Below are positions 17,382 through 24,800 of a stretch of 64,000 nucleotides of DNA, piece by piece. Made by a program: the position numbers and the translations under genes. Origin of the DNA: Streptomyces cirratus (lineage in GTDB: Bacteria; Actinomycetota; Actinomycetes; Streptomycetales; Streptomycetaceae). The stretch lies in contig NZ_BMVP01000001.1 of assembly GCF_014650775.1 (NCBI RefSeq), positions 1 through 64,000 on the forward strand, given 5' to 3'. The notes under the pieces are model-generated. The model ran no database searches, was not told the origin of the DNA, and worked only from the letters and a program-made list of their open reading frames with translations. How positions within the stretch are numbered: the stretch's first letter is position 1; every line of letters begins with the position of its first letter.

Positions 17382-18325
17382 ACGCCGCGCCCGGTCCCCT
17401 CGACCGCTGGTACGAGAGCGCCGGCGTACGCGGCGGTGTACGACGGATCTTCCACGCGGAGGCCGAACAGGGGCGGGTCTTCTTCCCCGACGCGCTGGTG
17501 CCGCACCTGGCCCATCCGGAGGTGAAGGCGCTGGCCCCGGAGCGGATCCGGGAGGTCTCCGTACGGCACCTCTACCAGTTCCTGCATTCCACGACGCACC
17601 TGGAGACCCGCGTGGTCAACGGGGCGGCCGAGCCCGTCGCCAACGGCATCTCCGGGCTGCACTTCCCCACCGCGCTGCGGATGGACGCCTTCAAGGTGTA
17701 CTGCGACGAGGGCTACCACGCCCTGTACAGCCTCGATCTCGCCGACCAGATCGCCGCCGTCACCGGCATCGAGGTCCCGGACGTCGACTACGGCGGCTTC
17801 GTCGCCGCCCTCCAGGACAGCGGGCGGCGGCTGCTGCCGGACGACCCGGTACTGGCGGGCCAGTTGCAGGCGGTGGTCTTCGAGACGCTGATCACGGCGG
17901 TGCTGAACGAGGTGCCGCAGGACCCCGGCGTGGTCAGCACCGTCCGCGAACTGATGCGCGACCACGCCAAGGACGAGGGCCGCCACCACCGGTTCTTCTC
18001 CGCGTTCTTCCTCGAACTGTGGGCACGGCTCGACCCGGCCCGTCGGATCGCGGCGGCGCGGGCGCTGCCGGCGATGATCCGTGCGGCGCTCGACTGGGAC
18101 CTGGAGCCGGTCCGCGTGTCCCTGCGGCTGGCGGGCCTCGACGACGACCGCGTCGAGGCGGTCCTGGAGGACAGCTACGGAGGCGGCGCGGGCGCGGACC
18201 GCATCCAGACCGTCTCCCGCTCGACTCTGCGGCTGTGCGCCCAGGTCGACGCGTTCGACCTGCCTGGTGTCACCGAGGCGTTCGCGGCGCACGGACTGCG
18301 CGCACCGGAGGACTCCGATGGCTGA
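17378..18325 (+). CDS. AurF-like diiron N-oxygenase (cassette gene 3)
   Basis: A 315-residue ferritin-like diiron oxygenase. Seven ligands expected from AurF (the p-aminobenzoate N-oxygenase of aureothin synthesis) can be aligned: E76 (THLETR), E111 and H114 (CDEGYHALYS), E169 (VFETLI), and H196, E200, H203 (RDHAKDEGRHHRFF). Spacings between them (35, 3, 58, 27, 4, 3) match AurF almost exactly, so the metal site should be intact. AurF and CmlI oxidise arylamines to nitro groups. Here the neighbouring tryptophan dioxygenase would provide a kynurenine-type arylamine, an attractive but untested substrate. The start is ATG at 17378 inside the preceding stop (ATGA); the end overlaps the next gene by 8 bp. 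Confidence 0.9.
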   Translation: MNAAPGPLDRWYESAGVRGGVRRIFHAEAEQGRVFFPDALVPHLAHPEVKALAPERIREVSVRHLYQFLHSTTHLETRVVNGAAEPVANGISGLHFPTALRMDAFKVYCDEGYHALYSLDLADQIAAVTGIEVPDVDYGGFVAALQDSGRRLLPDDPVLAGQLQAVVFETLITAVLNEVPQDPGVVSTVRELMRDHAKDEGRHHRFFSAFFLELWARLDPARRIAAARALPAMIRAALDWDLEPVRVSLRLAGLDDDRVEAVLEDSYGGGAGADRIQTVSRSTLRLCAQVDAFDLPGVTEAFAAHGLRAPEDSDG

Positions 18326-19148
18326 GGGGGCCGTGAAGCCGGAGGGCGTCACCTACTCGAACTACCTGCGGCTGCCCGAACTGCTGTCGCTCCAGGTTCC
18401 ACTGGCCGACGGGGTGCACGACGAACGGCTGTTCATCACCGTCCACCAGGTGCAGGAGCTGTGGTTCGGCCAGCTGCTCGCCGAACTGGCCTATGCCCGC
18501 GAGCGGATGCTCGACGGGGACGCGCGCACGGCCCGGGCACGGCTCGTGCGGTGCGTGGCGATCACCGGGGTGCTGATCGCGGGGGTCCGGCCGTTGCGCG
18601 GCATGCCGCCCCGGGAGTTCCACGCCTTCCGGGGCGTGCTGGGCAGCAGCAGTGGGGCGCAGTCGGCGCAGTACGTCGAGATCGCGACGCTGTGCGGTGC
18701 CGACTGGGTGCGCGGTGCGTACGGGGCCCGGGTCATCGCGGGGCTGAGCGGTGCGGAGCAGGAGCGGATGCGCGGGCGCCTCGCGCAGGCCACGGTGTGG
18801 GACGCGTTCGTGGCGCTGCTGGGCAAGGCGGGTTTCGCGGTGGCGGACGAGGAGGGCCGGCGGGCGGCATACGAGCGGCTGGCGGCGCCACGACCCGACG
18901 GAACGAACGGGGGCCCGCAGCTCGCGGAGCTGGCCGAGCTGGCGGAGGCGCTGGTCGACCTGGACGAGGCCTGGACGGAGTGGCGGGCCTGTCACGCGCT
19001 GCTGGTGGAGCGCCAGATCGGCAGCGGTCCGGGGTCGGGCGGCAGCACCGGCGTCGCCCACCTGCGGGCGTCGGTGCACCGGCGGTTCTACCCGGAGCTG
19101 TGGCAAGCGCGGGACGCGGCGCTGCCGCAGGCGGCGTACGGGCACTGA
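18318..19148 (+). CDS. Tryptophan 2,3-dioxygenase (cassette gene 4)
   Basis: A 276-residue haem enzyme expected to convert L-tryptophan to N-formylkynurenine. Family motifs: FITVHQVQELWFGQLL (distal His43), FHAFRGVLGSSSGAQSAQY (Arg105 for the substrate carboxylate), and WRACHALLVERQIG with proximal haem ligand His226, followed by GSGGSTGVAHLR in place of the usual GTGGTSG loop, and FYPELW. Length is typical of bacterial TDO. No formamidase or kynureninase gene is next to it, so this copy probably serves a biosynthetic operon rather than general catabolism. The ATG at 18318 overlaps the upstream gene by 8 bp (ATGGCTGA). It is the last gene before the hairpin at 19158-19193. Confidence 0.92.
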   Translation: MAEGAVKPEGVTYSNYLRLPELLSLQVPLADGVHDERLFITVHQVQELWFGQLLAELAYARERMLDGDARTARARLVRCVAITGVLIAGVRPLRGMPPREFHAFRGVLGSSSGAQSAQYVEIATLCGADWVRGAYGARVIAGLSGAEQERMRGRLAQATVWDAFVALLGKAGFAVADEEGRRAAYERLAAPRPDGTNGGPQLAELAELAEALVDLDEAWTEWRACHALLVERQIGSGPGSGGSTGVAHLRASVHRRFYPELWQARDAALPQAAYGH

Positions 19149-19157
19149 GAGCGGCAC

Positions 19158-19193
19158 GTGAAGCCCGGCCCCACGGAGGTGGCCGGGCTTCAC
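19158..19193. terminator. Terminator between the cassette and the convergent sixA-like gene
   Basis: A perfect 13-bp stem GTGAAGCCCGGCC (19158-19170) / GGCCGGGCTTCAC (19181-19193) lies between convergent stop codons at 19148 and 19221. Confidence 0.88.
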
Positions 19194-19220
19194 GGCGGTT
19201 TCACGGCGCTGCTGCGGGCG

Positions 19221-19742
19221 TCAGTGGTCCGACGGGGTCCAGAAGTCCACCAGGGTGCCGACACCGTGCTCCAGCGACTTCCAGCCACCGGTGAAGGAGA
19301 CGACGGCGAGGGCCGAGGTCGGGAAGCCGCTGCGGCTCATCCGCTGGAGCGTGTCCCCCTGGGCCGTCCCGGACAGCGCGTCGGCGAGGGCGTGCATCCC
19401 GGGGTTGTGTCCGATGACCAGGAGGTCGGCCACCTCGTCGGAGGTCTCGTTCAGCAGGGCGATGAGCTCGCCCAGCGAGGCGTCGTAGAGCCGTTCCTCG
19501 TACGTGGTCCTCGGCCGGTGCGGGAGTTCCTGGACGGCGAGCTTCCAGGTCTCGCGGGTGCGGGCGGCGGTCGAGCAGAGGGCCAGGTCGAAGCCGATGC
19601 CGGTCCGCGCCAGTTTCCGGCCGGCGGCCGGGGCGTCCTGCCGGCCGCGTTCCGCCAGCGGGCGTTCGTGGTCTGTGCCGTCCGACCATTCGGCCTTGGC
19701 GTGCCGGAGGAGGACGATCCTGCGGGGTGTGTCGGCGCTCAT
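19221..19742 (-). CDS. SixA-type histidine phosphatase family protein
   Basis: A 173-residue member of the histidine phosphatase (phosphoglycerate-mutase-like) superfamily, short SixA form. The catalytic RHA motif is in RIVLLRHAKAEWSDG near the N-terminus, the second conserved Arg in STAARTRETW, and the acid/base Glu and second His in EERLYDAS and LLVIGHNPGMHALAD. SixA removes phosphate from phosphohistidine domains; actinobacterial homologues are poorly studied. The start is ATG at 19742. It is monocistronic, sharing a bidirectional terminator with the tryptophan dioxygenase operon. Confidence 0.9.
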   Translation of the reverse strand: MSADTPRRIVLLRHAKAEWSDGTDHERPLAERGRQDAPAAGRKLARTGIGFDLALCSTAARTRETWKLAVQELPHRPRTTYEERLYDASLGELIALLNETSDEVADLLVIGHNPGMHALADALSGTAQGDTLQRMSRSGFPTSALAVVSFTGGWKSLEHGVGTLVDFWTPSDH

Positions 19743-19849
19743 GGGTCCCAGCTTCGCATGAAAGGAGCCGTGGGGCGCGGGGTGTTGAGGGGTTCGCCAC
19801 CGGGTTGCGGCGCCGTCGTGCGCCCCTTGTGCGCCCCGGCGTGCGCCCG

Positions 19850-20071
19850 TCAGGCGACCGCGCGCAGCAGCTGTGCGGTGACGTGGAGCAGAGAGGTGCC
19901 TTCGCCGCTCGCGGCGTGTGCCTCACCGGATCCGGCCAGAAGCAGCAGCAGGAGGCAGAAGGCGAGCGCGGGCAGTGCCAGCGCCCACCAGTGCAGCCGG
20001 GCGTCGGCGCCCGTGCCGGGCGTGAAGGGGCGACGGCGGGCGACGGGCGGGGTGTGCGTGGGGGCCGACAT
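19850..20071 (-). CDS. Small single-pass membrane or secreted protein
   Basis: A 73-residue protein of unknown function. Residues 1-26 are Pro/Arg-rich and cytoplasmic in character, residues 28-46 form a strong hydrophobic helix (WWALALPALAFCLLLLLLAG), and the tail EAHAASGEGTSLLHVTAQ is short and likely external. The AHA motif after the helix could be a signal-peptidase site. The ATG is at 20071; no strong ribosome binding site was seen. Coding status rests on codon bias and the clean membrane topology. Confidence 0.6.
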   Translation of the reverse strand: MSAPTHTPPVARRRPFTPGTGADARLHWWALALPALAFCLLLLLLAGSGEAHAASGEGTSLLHVTAQLLRAVA

Positions 20072-20231
20072 GGCCGCCTCCGGTGGGTGTGCTGGTGGGA
20101 CTGGCTCGCGGTGTCGAATCTATTGATCCGGCGCCCCGGCTCCCATCCGGGGCACACCCCAGTTCACCCTGAGCCTGACCCCCTAGGGGTACGGGGGCTG
20201 TCCCTACCCCCGCACCCGACGACGGCCGGTG

Positions 20232-20351
20232 TCAGGGGGAGGCGATCGTGGCGATGACGGAGATGATGACGGTCACGACGAGCATCGCGCCGAGCACGAG
20301 GCCGAGCTTCTTGTGGCCGTTCTGGGGGTTCGGTTCGAGTACGGGCGACAT
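20232..20351 (-). CDS. SGM_5486-family transporter-associated small protein
   Basis: A 39-residue membrane peptide: a hydrophilic start (SPVLEPNPQNGHKK) followed by one helix (LGLVLGAMLVVTVIISVIAT). It resembles the small protein annotated in Streptomyces as SGM_5486 family, which is encoded directly after CynX/NimT-type MFS transporters. Here it begins only 5 bp beyond the stop codon of the frameshifted MFS gene on the same strand. A function as a transporter accessory subunit is assumed from this linkage only. Confidence 0.8.
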   Translation of the reverse strand: MSPVLEPNPQNGHKKLGLVLGAMLVVTVIISVIATIASP

Positions 20352-20356
20352 GCCGC

Positions 20357-21641
20357 TCAGTGTCCCATGCCGCATTCGTCCTCGATCGTGCGGTCCCGTC
20401 CGGCGAGTACGCCGAGCACGATCTGCGGGATCAGCAGCCCGGCCATCAGGGCCAGCGGCAGGTCCCAGCCACCGCTGTGCTGGTAGAGCGCGCCGATGAG
20501 CAGCGGCCCGGGGATCGAGATGAGGTAGCCGGCGCTCTGGGCGAAGGCGGAAAGCTTGACGACCCCGGCAGGCGACTTGGCCCGCAGTCCGATCATGGTG
20601 ATGACGAGCGGGAAGGCGCAGTTGGACGCCGAGGAGGAGCGCCCAGGCCCAGGCCCCGGCGGCGGGCGCCAGCCAGAGGCCGGCGTACCCGAGGAGACCG
20701 AAGAGGCCGAGGGTGACGGCGATCGGGCCCTGGTGGCGCATCCGGCCGGCGAGGCGGGGGATGACGAAGGCGAGCGGGACGCCCATGAACATGGTGACGG
20801 CGAGCAGTACGCCGGCCGTGGAGGCGGAGACCCCGGAGTCGCGGAAGATCTGCGCGAGCCAGCCCATGGTGACGTACGCGCCGGTGGCCTGGAGGCCGAA
20901 GTAGCAGGCCAGGGCCCAGGCGGTACGGCTGCGCACGACGCGGGGGCCGGTGTCGGAGCCGGCTCCGGTGGGGGCGGTGCCCCGGGCGCGGCGGCCCGTG
21001 GCGGCGATGGGCAGCCAGGTCAGGACGGCGGCGACGGCGAGGAAGGCCCAGACCAGGAGGCCGGTGCGCCAGCTGCCGCCGAGGGCGGAGGTGAGCGGGA
21101 CGGTCGCGGCGGCGGCGAGGGAGGTGCCGGCTGCCAGGGCCATGGAGTAGACGCCGGTCATGGTGCCGACGCGGTCCGGGAACCAGCGCTTGACGATCAC
21201 CGGGAGCAGCACGTTGGTGAGGGCTATGCCGGCCAGGGACAGTGCGCTGGCCGCGAGGAACCCGGCGGCGTTGGTCGCGAAGGGCCGGATCAGCAGACCC
21301 GCGGCGACGGCGGCCATGCCGGCGCAGACGACGGCGGCCGGTCCGAAGCGGCGGGAGAGGCGGGGTGCGGTGACGCCGAAGACGGCGAAGCAGAGGGCGG
21401 GGACCGAGGTGATGAGTCCGGCGACGGTGCCGCTCATGCCGAGACCGGTCCGGGTCTCTTCGAAGAGGGCGCCGAGGCTGGTGATGGCGGGCCGCAGGTT
21501 GAGGGCGGCGACGACGATGCCGGCGATGACCACGGGTCCGAGCCACGCCGGTCCGGGGGTGGCGGAGGCGGCGAGGGGCTGCGGGGGCGCCGTGCGGGCG
21601 GTCTGGGGCCGGTTCACGGTCTGGACTTCATCCTCGGACAT
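20357..21641 (-). pseudogene. CynX/NimT-family MFS transporter, disrupted by a frameshift near 20627
   Basis: The gene encodes a 12-helix MFS permease of the cyanate/nitroimidazole (CynX/NimT) type. From ATG 21641 the reading frame is typical (NLRPAITSLGALFEETRTGL and so on) down to WALLLGV near 20628. The remainder (SNCAFPLVITMIGLRAKSPA, then SAFAQSAGYLISIPGPLLIG to the stop at 20357) is in another frame. Joining the two gives about 427 residues, the usual length. One extra base, or loss of two (for example TC from a GTCTCC), explains the break. Without repair the protein loses its last three helices and runs on into unrelated sequence. It may be a true pseudogene or a sequencing error; the adjacent GntR gene and operator are intact. 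Confidence 0.85.
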
Positions 21642-21654
21642 TGCTCCATCATAG

Positions 21655-21669
21655 AATCATGGGATGATT
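21655..21669. promoter_or_regulatory. Candidate GntR operator between the MFS and gntR genes
   Basis: A perfect inverted repeat AATCATgggATGATT sits 14 bp upstream of the MFS start and 63 bp upstream of the GntR start. Its size and symmetry suit a FadR-subfamily dimer. Binding would repress or control both divergent genes. Confidence 0.65.
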
Positions 21670-21731
21670 GGTTGTCCAGCCCGCTGGACGCCCGCGCTTC
21701 CGCGTCCCACGTCCGGAGAGGACCCGACCGC

Positions 21732-22430
21732 ATGCCGCTGAGCTCGCCCCGGCGATCCGCGCTCGTCGACCAGGTGATCACCCAGCTCAGGAACCAGATC
21801 ACCTCCGGGGAGTGGCCCGTGGGTGCCCGGATCCCCACGGAACCCGAGCTGGTCGAGCTGCTGGGCGTCGCCCGCAACACGGTCCGGGAGGCCGTCCGGG
21901 CCCTCGCCCACAACGGCCTCCTCGACATCCGCCAGGGCTCGGGCACGTACGTACTGGCCACCAGCGAGCTGGCGGGGGTGATGCACCGCCGCTTCGCCGG
22001 GGCCGATCCCCGGCACATCGCGGAGCTGCGCTCGACGCTGGAGTCCTCGGCGGCCCGGCTGGCGGCGGAGCGCCGCACCGAACGGGACCTCGACCAGTTG
22101 GACGCGCTGCTGGCCCGGCGCGAGGAGGCCTGGCGCAGCGGGGACGCGGAGCTGTTCGTGGCGGCGGACGTCGGCCTGCACATGGCCGTGGTGACGGCCT
22201 CGCACAACGAGGTGCTGGTCGGCCTGTACGCGGACCTGGGCGACCTGGTGGCGGACTGGCTGCGGGCGGACGTCGGCCCGGAGCTGACCCCGCAGATGCA
22301 CCTGGACCACGCCCGCCTGATCGAGGCGATCCGGCGCGGGGACGCGGACACGGCCGCGGCGGAGGCGGCGGGCTACCCGTTCGCCTGCCGCGGGGGCGGT
22401 GGCCCTCAGGTCAGCCCGGCTCGTGGCTGA
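21732..22430 (+). CDS. GntR-family (FadR/FCD subfamily) transcriptional regulator
   Basis: A 232-residue regulator with an N-terminal winged helix (about 8-75: RSALVDQVITQLRNQITSG, RIPTEPELVELLGVARNTVR, HNGLLDIRQGSGTYV) and a C-terminal FCD helical bundle (about 95-220) carrying metal-site residues in LFVAADVGLHMAVV and HLDHARLIEAI. The ATG at 21732 follows GGAGAGGA. Divergent from the CynX-like transporter, with a shared operator candidate at 21655-21669, it probably regulates that transporter and itself. The last about 20 residues (RGGGGPQVSPARG) overlap the 3-prime end of the convergent secreted-protein gene by 20 bp. The ligand is unknown. Confidence 0.92.
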   Translation: MPLSSPRRSALVDQVITQLRNQITSGEWPVGARIPTEPELVELLGVARNTVREAVRALAHNGLLDIRQGSGTYVLATSELAGVMHRRFAGADPRHIAELRSTLESSAARLAAERRTERDLDQLDALLARREEAWRSGDAELFVAADVGLHMAVVTASHNEVLVGLYADLGDLVADWLRADVGPELTPQMHLDHARLIEAIRRGDADTAAAEAAGYPFACRGGGGPQVSPARG

Positions 22431-22893
22431 CCCACGCCGAGCGGACCTCCTTCCAGCACCGGCCGCTGAGTTCGACCCGGCCGGCCGGCCCCACGGCGAC
22501 GGCGGCGCCGTCCCCGTCGACGTCCCACCACCGGTCGCACTCCACGTGCAGCCGCACCAGATCGGTCCGCGGGAAGCTGTTGTGGCAGTACGCCGTCACC
22601 TGCGAGGCCTCGATCACGGTGTCGCAGTCGGCGCCGAACAGCTCCCGGGCGGGCGGCGCCGACGGGACGGGCGGCTCGGCGGGGATCTCGGCCAGGTCCA
22701 CGACGGCCGCGCCCTCGGCCCCGGCGGCCTGGCCCTCGATGCCCTCGGGAAGCCGGCTCCCCACGCCCTGGCCCCCGATGCCCTGTTCTCCGGCGGCCGG
22801 GACCGGCTGCGCGACGGCTCCCGGGATCAGGAGGGCGGCCAGAGCCACCGAGGTGACCAGCAGTGATACCGCTCGGCTCGGCCTCGCGCCCAC
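22411..22893 (-). CDS. Secreted protein of unknown function
   Basis: A 160-residue exported protein. Residues 1-28 are a signal peptide (RPSRAVSLLVTSVALAALLIP, cleavage near AVA-QP). A Gly/Pro/Ala/Glu-rich stretch follows (about 29-85), then a small domain with three Cys (GADCDTVIEASQVTAYCHN and VECDRWWDVDGD, plus GRCWKEVRSAW), probably forming two disulfides. The translated end overlaps the convergent gntR gene by 20 bp. No known family is recognised. Confidence 0.75.
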   Translation of the reverse strand: MGARPSRAVSLLVTSVALAALLIPGAVAQPVPAAGEQGIGGQGVGSRLPEGIEGQAAGAEGAAVVDLAEIPAEPPVPSAPPARELFGADCDTVIEASQVTAYCHNSFPRTDLVRLHVECDRWWDVDGDGAAVAVGPAGRVELSGRCWKEVRSAWVSHEPG

Positions 22894-23050
22894 GCCCGTA
22901 CCTCCTCCCCGACGGACCCGGGAAGATCCCGGCCCGGTCAGTTTGCAGGCACATGTCCCGGTTTACGACTCGGGAAGATCTGGTCAGACGACGAACATAA
23001 GATCGAACACCCCGTGAAACCGGGCAGAGCGCGCCCCTGTGGGGCGCGAA

Positions 23051-23096
23051 ACGGCGGTGGCCGCGCCTCCCCGGAGGGAAGCGCGGCCACCGCCGT
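23051..23096 (-). terminator. Terminator of the fabG-fabI operon
   Basis: A perfect 16-bp stem ACGGCGGTGGCCGCGC (23051-23066) / GCGCGGCCACCGCCGT (23081-23096) lies 23 bp beyond the fabI stop codon. Confidence 0.85.
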
Positions 23097-23118
23097 ACGG
23101 ACGTAAGGGACTCGAAGG

Positions 23119-23889
23119 TCAGGCGCCCATGGCGTGCAGGCCGCCGTCCACGTGGACGATCTCGCCCGTGGTCTTCGGGAACCAGTCGGAGAGCAGGGCC
23201 ACGATGGCCCGGCCCGTCGGCTCCGGGTCGCTCATGTCCCACTCCAGCATGGAGCGGGAGTTCCACACGTCGGCCAGGTCGGAGAAGCCCGGGATGGACT
23301 TCGCGGCCATCGAGCCGAGCGGACCGGCCGAGACCAGGTTGCAGCGGATGTTCTCCTTGCCCAGGTCACGGGCGAGGTAGCGGCTGGTGGCCTCCAGCGC
23401 GGCCTTGGCCGGGCCCATCCAGTCGTACTGCGGCCAGGCGAACTGAGCGTCGAAGGTCAGGCCGACGACGGCCGCGCCCTCGTGCGGGAACAGCGGCTTG
23501 CAGGCCATGGTGAGCGACTTCAGCGAGAACGCCGAGACGTGCATGGCGGTGGCGACCGACTCGAACGGGGTGTTCAGGAAGTTGCCGCCGAGGGCGTCCT
23601 GCGGCGCGAAGCCGATGGAGTGGACGACCCCGTCCAGGCCGCCGAGCTCGTCGCGGACGAGGCCCTCCAGGCGGGCCAGGTGCTCGTCGTTGGTGACGTC
23701 GAGCTCGATCACCTTGACCGGCTTGGGCAGCTTCTTGGCGATGCGCTCGGTCAGCGACGGGCGCGGCCACGCGGTGAGGATGACCTCGGCGCCCTGCTCC
23801 TGGGCCAGCTTGGCGGCGTGGAAGGCGATGGACGACTCCATCAGCACCCCCGTGACGAGGATGCGCTTGCCTTCGAGAATTCCACTCAT
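23119..23889 (-). CDS. fabI: Enoyl-[acyl-carrier-protein] reductase FabI/InhA
   Basis: A 256-residue NADH-dependent enoyl-ACP reductase that completes each elongation cycle of type II fatty-acid synthesis. The FabI-type features are the N-terminal GILEGKRILVTGVLMESSIA (nucleotide loop without the classic GxxxGxG), VVHSIGFAPQDALGG, and the active site Tyr-x6-Lys in WPQYDWMGPAKAALEA, with GPLGSMAAKSIPGFSDL and the C-terminal EIVHVDGGLHAMG. It lies 5 bp downstream of fabG on the minus strand, the standard actinomycete fabG-fabI (mabA-inhA) arrangement, and shares its promoter. It is the orthologue of the isoniazid/triclosan target. Confidence 0.97.
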   Translation of the reverse strand: MSGILEGKRILVTGVLMESSIAFHAAKLAQEQGAEVILTAWPRPSLTERIAKKLPKPVKVIELDVTNDEHLARLEGLVRDELGGLDGVVHSIGFAPQDALGGNFLNTPFESVATAMHVSAFSLKSLTMACKPLFPHEGAAVVGLTFDAQFAWPQYDWMGPAKAALEATSRYLARDLGKENIRCNLVSAGPLGSMAAKSIPGFSDLADVWNSRSMLEWDMSDPEPTGRAIVALLSDWFPKTTGEIVHVDGGLHAMGA

Positions 23890-23894
23890 GGTGA

Positions 23895-24614
23895 TCAGTG
23901 ACCCATGCCCAATCCGCCGTCTACGGGAATGACGGCTCCGGTGATGTACGCGGCGTCGTCGGACGCCAGGAAGCTCACGGCCGCCGCGATCTCCTCGGGC
24001 TGCGCGTAGCGGCCCAGGGGCACCTGGCCCACGATGGCCGCGCGCTGCTCGTCGGTGAGCACCTTCGTCATGTCGGTGTCCACGAAACCGGGGGCGACGA
24101 CGTTGAAGGTGATGTTGCGGGAGCCCAGCTCACGGGCGAGGGAGCGGGCGAAGCCCACGAGGGCGGCCTTCGAGGCGGCGTAGTTGGCCTGTCCGGCCGC
24201 GCCGAGCAGACCGACGACCGAGGAGATCATCACGACGCGGCCCTTCTTGGCCCGCAGCATCCCGCGGTTGGCCCGCTTGACGACCCGGAACGTGCCCGTG
24301 AGGTTGGTGTCGACGACGGACGCGAAGTCCTCCTCGGACATCCGCATGAGCAGCGTGTCCTTGGTGATGCCGGCATTGGCCACCAGCACCTCGACCGCTC
24401 CGTGCTTGTCCTCGATCTCCTTGTAGGCCTGCTCCACCTGCTCCGAGTCGGTGATGTCGCAGCGGACCGCCAGGACACCCAGCGAGGCGAGCTCCTGCGG
24501 CGGCTCGCCGGACCGGTACGTGATCGCGACCTTGTCGCCCGCCTCCGCGAAGACTCGGGCGATGGCGAGGCCGATGCCCCGGTTTCCTCCGGTGACGAGA
24601 ACCGAGCGGCTCAA
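23895..24614 (-). CDS. fabG: 3-oxoacyl-[acyl-carrier-protein] reductase FabG
   Basis: A 239-residue NADPH-dependent SDR reducing 3-oxoacyl-ACP. TGGNRGIG is at residues 8-15, VLVANAG follows, Ser in MISSVVGLLG and the active site Tyr-x3-Lys in NYAASKAALVGFARSLA. C-terminal ITGAVIPVDGGLGMGH is typical. The gene starts at ATG 24614 and is the first gene of the fabG-fabI operon, divergent from tldD across a 186-bp gap. The 5-bp spacing to fabI means translational coupling is likely. Confidence 0.96.
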   Translation of the reverse strand: MSRSVLVTGGNRGIGLAIARVFAEAGDKVAITYRSGEPPQELASLGVLAVRCDITDSEQVEQAYKEIEDKHGAVEVLVANAGITKDTLLMRMSEEDFASVVDTNLTGTFRVVKRANRGMLRAKKGRVVMISSVVGLLGAAGQANYAASKAALVGFARSLARELGSRNITFNVVAPGFVDTDMTKVLTDEQRAAIVGQVPLGRYAQPEEIAAAVSFLASDDAAYITGAVIPVDGGLGMGH

Positions 24615-24800
24615 CGGATCACCCTTTCGCTTAGCTGTGTGATGAACAAAAACCTATCGGTCCCGCCCTGGATAAGGAGAATCGGGGCCCGACAGGGCCT
24701 TGCCGCAGCCTCTGTGGAGTCTCTACAGAAAGAAGTGTGCACAACGGCCCCGGGCGCGACATGATCGGGGCGACCGGCCCCGACCCCGGGAGGAATCGAC

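Noticed and set aside
15316..19148. General tryptophan catabolic (kynurenine) operon
   Set aside because: There is no formamidase, kynureninase or monooxygenase, while an AurF-like N-oxygenase and an ACS-like enzyme are present, which suits biosynthesis better.
20357..20640. Programmed ribosomal frameshift in the MFS transporter
   Set aside because: No slippery heptamer or downstream pseudoknot was seen at the junction, and the family does not use frameshifting; mutation or sequencing error is simpler.
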